Notes under the pieces: generated by a model
Told to the model about the DNA's origin: nothing
Databases searched by the model: none
Seen by the model: only the letters and a program-made list of their open reading frames with translations
Shown: positions 1-10,349 of the stretch, piece by piece
Layout of the letters: every line of letters starts with the position of its first letter
Position numbering within the stretch: position 1 is the first letter of the stretch
NCBI GenBank assembly: GCA_905250025.1
Contig: CAJNOJ010000140.1
Span: 1-64,000, forward strand
DNA length: 64,000 bases
From: Adineta ricciae
Taxonomy: Eukaryota > Rotifera > Eurotatoria > Adinetida > Adinetidae
Direction: 5' to 3'
Position numbers and translations under genes: made by a program

Positions 1-841
1 ATCTATATTGATCATTTTTTTCTCGGCAATTATACTTCAATAATGGTCGGACTTCTCCCATCTTTGTACACATAAACATCCGAAAATCTTGTTCAGCAGA
101 ATAAACATTCAAATCGATACAGGGAACAAGGTAATGATTTTGATTGTATGCGAATAAATTGCAAACATCGCTTACGGAAATTTCAATCTGCCCTACCTTG
201 CATTTTGTACAAGAAAAACATTCTAATCGAATACGTTCAAACATCTCCATCAATTCTGCTAAGATAAGATCATCATTGATATTGTTTACTAGATAATTTC
301 GATTATCTACACATTTATGTTTCAGGGTATTCAATAAAATATATCGAAGGATTTGTCGAATGAAAAGATGTAATGAATCGGTATCAATAAATCGAACATG
401 TTCATTATCAAAGATCATATGATAACTATGTTTTTCACATGATGATGATTCTAAGATGATCATATCCTCTTCTGATATGCTGTCAATCTGAATAAGTAAT
501 CTAATCATAGTCACGAATAACTTTCGAATTGTCAATAAAGACTTTTGATTGTCTACTATTGAGTTTTCAGCAATGCGATAATATTCGAAGTCGAGATAAA
601 ATTTTACTGCATCGCCACGACTAATATGTTCATAAAATGTTCGTTTCTCAGCTTGTATTCTCTGTATCAATTTGAATAAATCTTCGAATGAAATGCATGA
701 ATACTGTCGCTTTTTATCCTTTAATTCAATGGATATACGATATTCATTTTCTTTTATACGACGTATTGGGCAATGTGCAATTTTCCAATGCATTTCATGC
801 TGAGGTAAAATCATTTCAATGTCTATATTCTTGTACGGCAT
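1..841 (-). CDS. PrimPol-like archaeo-eukaryotic primase-polymerase (3' end outside window)
   Basis: An uninterrupted 280-codon frame runs from an ATG at 839-841 to the left edge, so the C-terminus is missing. Motifs match the PrimPol/CCDC111 family of AEP primases. Motif I DxE is seen as YLDFEYY (D84, E86), motif II SxH as KHSYHMIF (S139, H141), and the third metal-binding Asp as CIDLNVYS (D243). The last is followed by DFRMFMCTKMG, which corresponds to the family's NFRLYKSSKIG block. All catalytic residues are therefore present. PrimPols make primers and extend DNA, in animals mainly to restart stalled forks. The zinc-knuckle region expected after the AEP core would lie off-window. The gene diverges from a DUF3987 gene 149 bp away. 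The family is near certain from the motifs; whether it is the host repair enzyme or a mobile-element primase cannot be decided here. Confidence 0.85.
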   Translation of the reverse strand, partial: MPYKNIDIEMILPQHEMHWKIAHCPIRRIKENEYRISIELKDKKRQYSCISFEDLFKLIQRIQAEKRTFYEHISRGDAVKFYLDFEYYRIAENSIVDNQKSLLTIRKLFVTMIRLLIQIDSISEEDMIILESSSCEKHSYHMIFDNEHVRFIDTDSLHLFIRQILRYILLNTLKHKCVDNRNYLVNNINDDLILAELMEMFERIRLECFSCTKCKVGQIEISVSDVCNLFAYNQNHYLVPCIDLNVYSAEQDFRMFMCTKMGEVRPLLKYNCREKNDQYR

Positions 842-990
842 TGCGCATACAAATTTATGTATATATCAAATAAGTCAAATTATCAATTAGGCGCCGAAAC
901 ACGTCTTTAGGAACGAGTCTTTCTACTAGATTTGATTAGTAAATATATGACAGATTGATCAGATTGAACCAAACACGAACGATTAGCTCT
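842..990. promoter_or_regulatory. Short divergent intergenic region, probable bidirectional promoter
   Basis: Only 149 bp separate the ATG of the minus-strand PrimPol-like gene from the ATG of the plus-strand DUF3987 gene, so both promoters must share or overlap this stretch unless there are distant 5' exons. No clear TATA box or known operator was recognised. The role is inferred from position only. Confidence 0.4.
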
Positions 991-3514
991 ATGGAATCAT
1001 ACAAAACTAGAAGACGAAAATACGATATTGAAGAAATCAACGAACTTTTCGAGAAAAATATTGAATTAGCTTCTCATATCGATTTTGACATCGATAAATG
1101 TATACATCCGACAATTAAACCATGGTTACAGAATTACGACCATGCAACGAGCGCACATCCTCTGAGCTTGTACTATGCTCTGATGACTGCCATAGCTCAT
1201 CTATCAATCGAAAGTGTTGTGCTGCAATGGAATCGCATACCTCGGCACTTGAATCTGTACTCTATCATTGTTGGATGCTCTGGTATAGACTATTTTTTTC
1301 ATGTCAAAGTCAAAGCGCTTGTTTCTCTTAAATAGGCGCAACAAAAAGCGGTTGTATTCGCGAATGTCGTGAAGCACTAGAAGAGCTTTATGATTTTCTC
1401 CATATAAACAATATTGCCAATCCGAATCTTGCTAACTCGATAATCGACAAATTCACCGAAGCCGGCTTTCTTGATCAAGTACGACCATTAAGAAACACTC
1501 TCACGTGTTTCTATCTGATTTCTCCCAAAAACTCTCACTCACTTCCTATTCTATGATTGCTACTAGTTAAAACAATCAACAAACATCATCATCATACAGG
1601 AAGAACTCGACATTGCATTGAAACAGATGGGTTTCTTTTCTACCAACACGCAAGATTCATCGCGCCAATTGTTTTGTCAGTTATACGATGGTCTCAACAT
1701 GAGAAAAAAAACAAAAGGATATTCACAAAGAATACGGGATGCTCGTATGACGATATGCGGAACCAGCACAGGTGTTTTGATTCCACCTATTTTACAAGAA
1801 TTTCTGAAGCACGTGATGGTCGACGGAGCTGTTGTACGTTGTCTTTTCCTTGTATTGTCTTACCGACCGTACCTACGAGAACATCATACCGATCCTAATC
1901 TGACTCTACCAACACTTGCCCAGTTGTTGATGGCGATTTATATCCTAGGCAAACGTCAGTACCTATACAGCGAAGAATCTCAGGTGAAACTCGATACGTA
2001 TATCGAACGTATATCACAACAAGCAACAGAATCAGACTTACCACGTATCACCTCATTTCTAGCTAAACAACCAGCGCAAATCACTCGAATCACAGCACTA
2101 ACACAAGTAATTGATTTATTACCATCAATTTTTGAAAATATTCAAATGTGAGTAGTTCTTTACGATAAAAAAGTTCCGAAAGCATATTTCTTTGTTAGAC
2201 TACGTGAACGAAATGACGCCATTGGATTGAACATTCGACTGTTCAATGAAATTGATAGTGTGATCCGAAGATTATATGGACCACAAATTACAATCACGGA
2301 ATCTTCTGTCGATCGCGCCATCTACTTTCATGGTTATCTCCTTGAACAAACGTTGAAACTATTCGACATCACGACATTAGAATCAATCGGACCAAAATCG
2401 TTTCGTTTATCTAGCTTTGAATTGAAACAGTCGTTAATGCGAGAGATTCTAATGCTACCTCAGATCATTATTACCAAAGAAGATCTATACGAACAGAACG
2501 GTAAGAATCTGTTTGCTTCTATTTAAATAAAAACAGCTCGAAACGATATCTATTTTCATCAGTTCAACATCATTTGAGATTGAACGGATTGAGTTATTCA
2601 CTGCTTGTATCGAGCAATTACGAATACCTTCAATACCAACATATCCATGTATTGTCATTGATTTTCATTTGATTCAGCCAGGCTCACGTATTCCCATTGT
2701 TATCGATACTATTGGCGCAAGTTCCTGAATCGGTACCTCACAGAGACTCATTTACCTATCTACTAATGCACTTTCTCTTCCTCATATCGAATAATGACCG
2801 ATTCTTTCTCTCTTACAGATCACAAAAAGATCGACCGTTCACTTGGCACGGATGGTTTACAAACATTAGTTAGTGACGGCCTCTTACTTAACGATTATTT
2901 CGTCTTCACCAACACATACCGACCCATCAAATGCTATGCGAAAGTATTGCCAAAGGACACGATCGATGCTAATTTGATTCAAATTAAATTACAACGGTAC
3001 AAAATTCAACTCACAGATTATATCGATGCATCACGAGCAACTGGCATTCGCTCATCGTCAACATTGACCACAATCGGCAGAAATTTATTTTCTGCAGAAC
3101 CGTATTCGAAAATTTCCGATATCGCCCCAGTGTTATCACATTCTCGATCAACCAACACACTTCATCGAACGACATCATCAAACACAAGCATTGCCATCGT
3201 ACCAGAAGCTTCGAATGACAGACTTTTGGATATCTCAGACGAGACAGATTTTTCGGTATATTACATCATATCGTTAATCTTGTGAAATAATCTCATCTTT
3301 TCATATAAATATCTAGATCACACAACAAATCACTCATGTTTCAAGAAATTCAACGGTAGTCAAACGACGTCGCATCGCAACGAGTAATACTTTAACGACA
3401 TGAATAAAAACACTTTTCTATTTATCCTCTCATTTAGACGCAATTCGACAAGAATCAGATATCGCTGATGACACTGACATCCTGGTAGCGAATGACTTTA
3501 TATCCGAAGAATAA
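991..3514 (+). CDS. DUF3987-type P-loop protein, putative primase-associated helicase/ATPase (one out-of-frame junction)
   Basis: I read eight exons: 991-1282, 1336-1478, 1600-2147, 2199-2500, 2563-2720, 2819-3255, 3317-3383 and 3438-3514, ending at TAA 3512-3514. The layout fits DUF3987 proteins. It has a P-loop-like VGCSGATKSG (Gly to Thr before the Lys), then an EELDIALKQMGFF acidic block. After these come LFCQLYDGLNMRKKTKGY, a Thr/Gly-rich MTICGTSTG and a VDGAVVRCLFLVLSYRP stretch, as in the family's DG...R.TK...GG.QP...dG...RF series. In bacteria DUF3987 domains accompany replication and primase genes on mobile elements. Most junctions join in phase. Exon 4 (ends 2500, one base over) does not join exon 5 (starts 2563) in phase at canonical sites, so this is either a one-base error, an unrecognised splice site or a damaged gene. 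The donor at 2721 (GTTCCT) is also weak. Confidence 0.6.
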
Positions 3515-3767
3515 CATTCCAAAGTCGTAATCCGTTCGATAATACCACTAATACCGTTGTTTTCAAAATCGACTTTTACATATCAAATAATATTCCAGAA
3601 ACAAACACCCGATCGTGCATGTCATTTTTCAAGCAAAAGCTTTTTATTTGCTTCATAGAGTGCCGTTTTTTTCTCGATAGTTACATACCGATTGTTCGGC
3701 GATACATACATATGAACAATTAAAAAAAACATATATCTCTCATAGAACAAAACAAAGAAAAATACAA
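3515..3767. other. 3' flank of the DUF3987 gene
   Basis: AT-rich non-coding sequence after the stop codon. No gene or RNA was recognised. Confidence 0.5.
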
Positions 3768-4210
3768 TTCGTACTGTCTTTTCATGCTAAAGAAAATTCG
3801 CTGCATTCTCATTAACTACGCATGCATATTAGCGATCATTTTAACTGAGATCTGCTAAAGAATACTATTCCATATGCCACCACCTGTGAGAAGTCTATAG
3901 CTACTATTCGTTCTTAGAAACTTCATGTCTGTTGACCTTCTTTTGTGCAGAAAATTTCTGACGTTTTCTTTCTCATTCCGATTCAAAGNTTCGTACTGTC
4001 TTTTCATGCTAAAGAAAATTCGCTGCATTCTCATTAACTACGCATGCATATTAGCGATCATTTTAACTGAGATCTGCTAAAGAATACTATTCCATATGCC
4101 ACCACCTGTGAGAAGTCTATAGCTACTATTCGTTCTTAGAAACTTCATGTCTGTTGACCTTCTTTTGTGCAGAAAATTTCTGACGTTTTCTTTCTCATTC
4201 CGATTCAAAG
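3768..4210. repeat. Perfect 221-bp direct duplication separated by one N (probable assembly join)
   Basis: Bases 3768-3988 and 3990-4210 are the same 221-bp sequence. They are separated only by an N at 3989. An exact tandem copy whose junction is an ambiguous base is the pattern left when two overlapping contigs are joined without merging the overlap. No ORF is affected. A real recent tandem duplication cannot be excluded. Confidence 0.9.
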
Positions 4211-4758
4211 GAAATAAATGCTACGCATACGAACAAAAAATAATTTTCATCAGATTTAAAACTTATCAGAAGGAAAACCTAAAAACTTCACGAATTTTTC
4301 AAATCTTCAATCTTCCATAAGCATACCACGACAACGTCTTTATCATTGACCTACCTCAGCACTTTTCCTGTACATCCTAGAAGAGATTAATTTAAAAAAT
4401 GTTCCTGTAATTCGCGATCGTTTTGCTTTGAAAAACAAATCGTACTTTATTCCCATTTCACTTCAGTTGAATAAACAAAGGAAAGGAATTCTGGATCAAA
4501 ACTACTCATATTTCTGATTAATCTTTCGAGAATAAAATTCAGAACATGTCGATCGATAAATAGCACATACTGCCCTTCTTCTCAAAAAAACATCAGCAGC
4601 ATAACTGATTATGAAGAAATACACACTGATGAAAGCAATATCCTACGAACTCTTCATTAGGACGTCTCTGTTCAGAGCGCACTATTCGAACTGATCGAAT
4701 CGATCTCTGATCATTAAAGAAGATCAAACATTCGTAATCAAAGTCTGTTTCATATATC
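4211..4758. other. Intergenic region upstream of the RPA-like gene
   Basis: AT-rich sequence with no convincing gene. A short minus-strand frame at 4593-4784 overlaps the start of the next gene and has no family resemblance. The promoter of the RPA-like gene is presumably here. Confidence 0.4.
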
Positions 4759-6208
4759 ATGCCACGCGCAAAGAAAACCATCAAAACAAACCAAAGAAGA
4801 AAAAAAAGTGGTCGAAATCAACCATCAAGTCAGTCTATAACTGTCACACTCGATAGTGATCTTCTTTTCTTAACATGTCTAGTTTCTAATATTCGACATA
4901 CTCGACAACGAACAAAAGCAGAACGACGACGTAAGTATCACTTGTCACACTATGATCAATTTCTTTCCTGATAAACTACAATGTACCTCTAACCTTACAG
5001 GACAATCACCAGACACGCGTCATCAAAAAAATCATGTTCCAACAAATAACGATCATGCGCGGTCGACAGAACAACGGAAATCACCTGAAGTAGAACACTT
5101 TTCATCGACAATTACAATATCTAGCCAATCTTCGCAATCGAGTCTTAGTAAATAATACAAGTCGATTGAAACGAATAATTCTATTGTCTTAAAAGGTCAT
5201 CCCGAACTTGATCAGTCCGCTTTTCATTCTAATCTTCACAACGAAGTCGATCGAAACAAATCAAGTCATTCGTTAATAAATCAAAGAACTTCACATGAAA
5301 TATCAAACATAACAAGACCAAATCTTACGACAAACGAAACAATACACAATCAACAACAGAATATCGGTAAGACAAAGAGCTATTCTCTGATTTGCTAAAA
5401 AATTAATCGATCAATTTGATTGTCACTTTTCTTCTCTGAACTGAAGAATCAAACTCACCTGCAATAGATACGTTTACGAACGTTAATGATGATCCATCAG
5501 CATCGAACCGACAAAGTAATCGAACAATAATATTTTTGTCTTTATTGTTTTTCTACTCATCTTTCCATAGCATCAATTACCACGTATTTTGCACCAATTG
5601 ATGAACAATTTCAACGTATAGTTGATCTTAACGAACATTCAACGAAGTGCACAAATTGTATAATCACATACACGATCTTTAGAGTATTCTTTTTCGTTTA
5701 GTTTCCGAATACGATCAAAGATTATTTACCTAAGCAACGTCAGACATTTCGGGTCGAATAAAGTCATCGATGGTATTCTTTCCGATGCATCCGGGGAAAT
5801 CAAATTTGTTGCATTCAACGATCAAGGCGAACGCGTAACCACAAGTTTCAAAGTGAACGAAGTAAAGATACAATTCAAATATGATGATCCCGTTTCAACG
5901 TTTTTTTTTTGTAGAATATAACACTTGAAAATGGTGAAATCGCAATTGCCAATCCACGGTATCGAACTCCCTTCTCACGATTTGAAATTCGGATTTGTCC
6001 ATCGACAGTTATTCGAATATATCAATCTAACTCGTTTAACCCATTAATCCAAATAAATAGAAAACCGTTGCACGAAGTTCTTCCAATGTCACATGGAGCA
6101 TTAGTCGGTAGGATAAACTTTCGGTCTTTTAAGTCATCCGCGAATTTTTTCTCTTTATCGAATTGATATCTTATCTAATCAGGAATATCCGTTCGAAGAT
6201 TTTATTGA
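4759..6208 (+). CDS. RPA70-like OB-fold ssDNA-binding protein with basic/disordered N-terminus
   Basis: Eight exons join in phase with GT-AG introns: 4759-4930, 5001-5147, 5196-5366, 5447-5515, 5571-5646, 5702-5861, 5915-6107 and 6183-6208 (337 aa). Residues 1-20 are Lys/Arg-rich and may be a nuclear signal. About residues 20-190 are polar and low-complexity. The last 130 or so residues resemble DNA-binding domain A of replication protein A: a start like IVDLNEHSTNFRIRSK, then LSDASGEIKFVAFNDQG (human RPA70 has a closely similar D-SGEI-AFN block), then NITLENGEIAIANPRY. The protein stops where RPA70 would pass to its second OB fold, so it is a single-OB variant. RPA coats ssDNA during replication. 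It lies downstream of the PrimPol and DUF3987 genes, which suggests a joint role. Exons are well supported; the function is inferred from OB-fold similarity. Confidence 0.65.
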
Positions 6209-7384
6209 ATTCGCTAGATGCTAAGATCCTTATTCCTTGTAAAACGTTCTGCTTTTCCTCAGACTCATTAAAAACACATACATTATTCAATCATTCGATA
6301 GGAACGCTCTCTAATAAATTTTTTTCTTTATAATAAATCTATACGCATAAAGATTGAATTCGCGATTATTTATCATAATAAAACACTCTGAAATGAACGC
6401 TATCCCAACACAAAAAGTACGCCATCAACTCTACATGGCTTGTTCAACCACNACATCTCCTGAAAAATAAACTTCACCAACTCAGAATTATTTGAAACAT
6501 TTAGACTTCTTTTATTTTCATCACTTTCTATTCGAGTTTAATTCTGCCTGAAGTATAACTCTGCCTGGCACATTTATCTAGACCATATTTTTGAAAAGCA
6601 AGTTGAATTTCTTTCGCTTTTGTCATTTCATTGGTTGAATTTAACGTTTATATTTTCATGAATATTTTATCCGGTGCAGAAGCTCATCATCATCGATCAA
6701 GGGAATATATCCATAAAAGCTATTATTACTCGAACATCGACTATATGAAATCGTGCTGTTGGATGTTTGAATATGTATTCGCACTATAAGATAAATCATA
6801 CAAGATGAAAGAGTAATCAAACCTATGAATAGTTTATAAGTAAGAGGGAAAAACAAGGTTCTATCGTTTTGAGGCTTTGCGATATGAAATCACCATTTCT
6901 GCCGGTATTTTAAAATTGAAAAGATCTATATGTAAACCTTTGTTAGTTGGAAAAATGATCGGTAGTGGAACTAACTCATCCATAGTCAGTCATTATGGAA
7001 AGATAACGAGTACTCATGATTAACTCTCAATGAGTAGGCTTACTATGGATGCGCCTATTTTCGTGAATGTTATTTCATGTAGTATTTTTTAATGTAAAAA
7101 AATACCCTCAATCTCCATAGACGTCGCAGTTATGTCGATGATTGAAGACATTGACACTATCGTAAATGAATCTTTCCTATGCTTTCATTTTTTTTCTACC
7201 TTTCTTTTCTTGTTTTCTTTTTCTTCACACATGGTTTATTCCTTTATGCGCAGTTGTATTACTAATACTCACGCATGTCGATCGCTTGCATTTTGTGCTG
7301 TTTATTTGAATGATATACACGAGTTTTCATTACTCATTTGTAAATAACAGATCGCGTATATATTATAAGTTTTACTGAACACCG
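6209..7384. other. Intergenic region with an N at 6452 and a weak minus-strand membrane ORF
   Basis: Mostly AT-rich non-coding sequence. A single N stands at 6452; unlike the one at 3989 it has no flanking duplication. On the minus strand about 6656-6880 is open and encodes a hydrophobic segment (YKLFIGLITLSSCMIYLIV) followed by a Ser/Asn-rich tail, but it lacks an upstream ATG. It could be a last exon of a single-pass membrane protein or chance. The plus-strand frame at 7132-7347 is Phe/Ser-rich and looks non-coding. Confidence 0.35.
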
Positions 7385-9322
7385 ATGTCGAATGCAACTT
7401 CTAGTCTTGACAGCGGGAATGAAGAGATTCAACACTTAGAAAAAACATGTAAGCTTACTGATAGTTCAGATTATGAACAAAAGTAAGATTTCCGTCTACT
7501 ACTTCAACAGAACGAGATATTGAATGATTTAGAAATTCACCGACACATCAAGAAACATCGAGTTATTCCATCTACGGTGTCGATTGGAGTAAACATGCAA
7601 AATCGACATCTCACTGTTGGTTACCTTATTTACCTAAAAAGTCGTCCTCTTCACGCTTATGTACTTGTCTTTTATGTCAAAATTCACAATTGAGATCTGA
7701 TTCGTCTTTCATGGAATGTCCAACTTGCTCATTGATTGTACACTCTACTCATCTTTCTGAGTACACTGAAGCAAATAATTACTCGAATCAGTGCTCACTT
7801 CCACCGTGTCGTCCATCATTCATGGATGATAGTACAACAGATGACACCACAACTTATGATCAACACTGTTGGTCTCCTTTATCGAATCTTTCCAAGCCGT
7901 GTACATACTGTAAGAATAAGAAGTTGAAAGCTACTTCTAATGATCGTCATGATCAAGAAACGCTAGAAACAGAATTTGTATGCATGTGGTGTTCTCGACA
8001 GTGTCATCGCCTATGTTGGGAAAATATAAAAAATGATGCAAACAATAACCAATGTGATTATGGTGAATTCAGGTAAGGCTTCATATGACGAGACATGTTT
8101 CATATACAGAAAAACTCACTTATTTAGTAATATTATCGTTCGTCCGCAATGGTTACACCGTGCAACGAATAATCCTTGCCGTTTCCAGGCCTGCATGCCA
8201 GAATCACCTGGTGCTAACGACAATTTACTGGCACCTGTCATATTTTTCGTGAATAAACTTTCAGGTGGTCAAAAAGGACAAGAGTTTTATCGAACACTAG
8301 TTCGTTTACTCAATCCACGCCAAGTCTTTCTACTCGAAAATGATTCGACTGTCATGCAAGCTCTAGAAATTTACTCATCTCTTCATAATGCACGTGTTTG
8401 TATATGTGGCGGTGACGGAACAGTTGGATGGATACTGAGTCATCTTGTAGACAGATTTCCGTCTTTAACTAATCTTCCAGCTGGTATTTGTCCACTGGGC
8501 ACAGGTAATGATCTGTCACGTGTACTCGGTTGGGGAAATGAGTACACTTCTGCGCGACTATTCAAAACACTGACTCAAATAGCTCGTGCACATCCGGTTG
8601 CACTCGATCGTTGGAAAATTCATCTCGAGACTTTGGATCCTAATGCATCGGATGCTGAATTTGGAACTATACATCGTAGTCGTTTTTCATTCAGAGAGCA
8701 TCCAAAGTTCATTCGTAATGCGGAATTGCCAGTGTATGATAATCATCGTACACCGATCAATTCGTTCTTTTTCAATTATATCAGCTTTGGATTAGATGCA
8801 GCTGTTGTTATGGATTTTCATGCTCGTCGTACGCGTGATCCATCGGAATTTACATCCCCGTTCAAAAATAAACTCATGTTTATAAATGAAAGTCGCAAAT
8901 ATTTCAATGAATTTGCTTTTGGAATCGCATGGAACATAGGTTCGTATATCCGTTTGATATGTGATGGGCAAGATCTAACGAATACAATACGAAACTATCA
9001 TTCGGTTGTCTTACTCAATACTCCAGGCTTTGGTTCTGGTACACAGCCATGGGGTCGAACATCGACAACAACCGCAGTCAATGATTTCGAAGCACAAGAT
9101 TTCAGCGACAGGATGATTGAAGTACTTGCGTTGAATACCACACAAATGGCTTTAATACATGTTGGTTTTCGTGGTACTCGGATAGCTCAATGTCGTCAAG
9201 TACGTGTCGAACTTAGCCATCCCATGCCAGTACATATGGATGGTGAGCCCTTTTATCTTGCTGGCTCGACCGCTGTCGATATTACTCATGCCGGTCAGGT
9301 GATGGTGTTGAATAATGAATAA
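7385..9322 (+). CDS. Diacylglycerol kinase (type III / DGK-epsilon-like)
   Basis: Exons 7385-7482, 7533-8072 and 8110-9322 give 616 aa. Residues about 50-200 hold two Cys/His-rich C1-type domains (first with HCWLP and MECPTCSLIVH, second with HCWSP, CTYCKNK and FVCMWCSRQCHRLC). The catalytic domain starts near residue 245 (PVIFFVNKLSGGQKG). It has the glycine-rich ATP site CGGDGTVGWIL at about 313-316 and CPLGTGNDLSRVLGWG, followed by the DGK accessory domain (FFNYISFGLDA, HMDGEPF). The enzyme phosphorylates diacylglycerol to phosphatidic acid at membranes, ending DAG/PKC signalling. No EF hands or PH domain precede the C1 pair, which fits the short type III class, although the usual N-terminal hydrophobic helix is not seen. 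The second intron is only 37 nt. Confidence 0.93.
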
Positions 9323-9578
9323 GATGTCGCTACTTTATAATATACGAATTAACTTCATTTTTTTATCTAAAACGAATTTTGAAGCATCCATCTTGCTTTT
9401 ACGATCATTTTCTGGATTCTCATTCTTTCTTCAAAATTTGACTTTCGTTGCCAATTGATAATCATTTAGGAACAATCACATTTTGAGCTTGTTGTCATGT
9501 ATAATTTATAAGCATCGTATGACTCAGCGAAAAACAAATCTATTCTTTTTAGATTTTTGGCAGTGATTTTGTTTTGCA

Positions 9579-9914
9579 ATGGAAAGTGGAGTGCTCAACT
9601 TTGCTAAACTTTTCGAATCATATTCTTGGAAAGAAATCAAAAATTGTCCTGGACGATATGTATTGAGTAAAACTGATAATCGACGTCTTTGTTTTATTCC
9701 GCCAAAAGAATTTCTTAATAATCAAATACTGATACAAATATTCACAAGTGAAATATGTCGAGATGCAATACACATTGGCAAATTCGCTGATGGTGGCTTA
9801 TTATCCTACGAAAAATCTGATGGTACATATGTTCATACTTTGAATAATTCGTCCGGTTTAACGCGAAAAATGAACCACTTGAACATACATTTCGATGACG
9901 ATTCTATACGTTGA
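9579..9914 (+). CDS. Small conserved-looking protein of unknown function
   Basis: A single-exon 111-aa frame starts at ATG 9579. It is a soluble protein with no signal peptide or TM segment. Its block GKFADGGLLSYEKSDGTYVHTLN looks like a conserved motif rather than random translation, and WKEIKNCPGRYVL precedes it. I do not recognise the family. It lies 256 bp after the DGK stop on the same strand and has its own apparent flanks. Confidence 0.6.
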   Translation: MESGVLNFAKLFESYSWKEIKNCPGRYVLSKTDNRRLCFIPPKEFLNNQILIQIFTSEICRDAIHIGKFADGGLLSYEKSDGTYVHTLNNSSGLTRKMNHLNIHFDDDSIR

Positions 9915-10349
9915 TTTAAAAAAAACTTTTATTGCACATGTCTCTGCTATAAACTTAAATAACCTGTAACATGGGCGTACACTTTTATATTTTTGCGTAC
10001 ATTTGTACTTTTAGGATATTACGTCATGTTATTTTGTACAAGTACTATCGAGTGCTCTTTATGTTAACCTTGAGTGCAGTGAACATTATTGTGTTTCGAT
10101 GATTCATTCTGACTTCATGATGATAATCGACGTAACTTGGTTGTATCAGTTGATCTCAGCAACCGATAGAAAGAACGTAATTCTGATTTGGGATCGACAT
10201 TCGTTAATGAGTAATAAAGATCAATGACGTCATAGACATGGCACGATACTTTTTCTACATGTTTCATTTTATAAATCGAGCGACTGTCGTAAGAAGTGTC
10301 ATTCTTGCGAAAGAACTGTAATAACAAAAGAAAAGCTTTATCAGGTATC
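9915..10349. other. Intergenic region before the ABC transporter
   Basis: No convincing gene. The minus-strand frame at 10115-10351 overlaps the ABC start and resembles nothing known. An extra upstream non-coding exon of the ABC gene is possible. Confidence 0.35.

Noticed and set aside
3768-4210. Tandem duplication as a biological repeat
   Set aside because: The perfect identity and the N exactly at the junction favour an assembly artefact.
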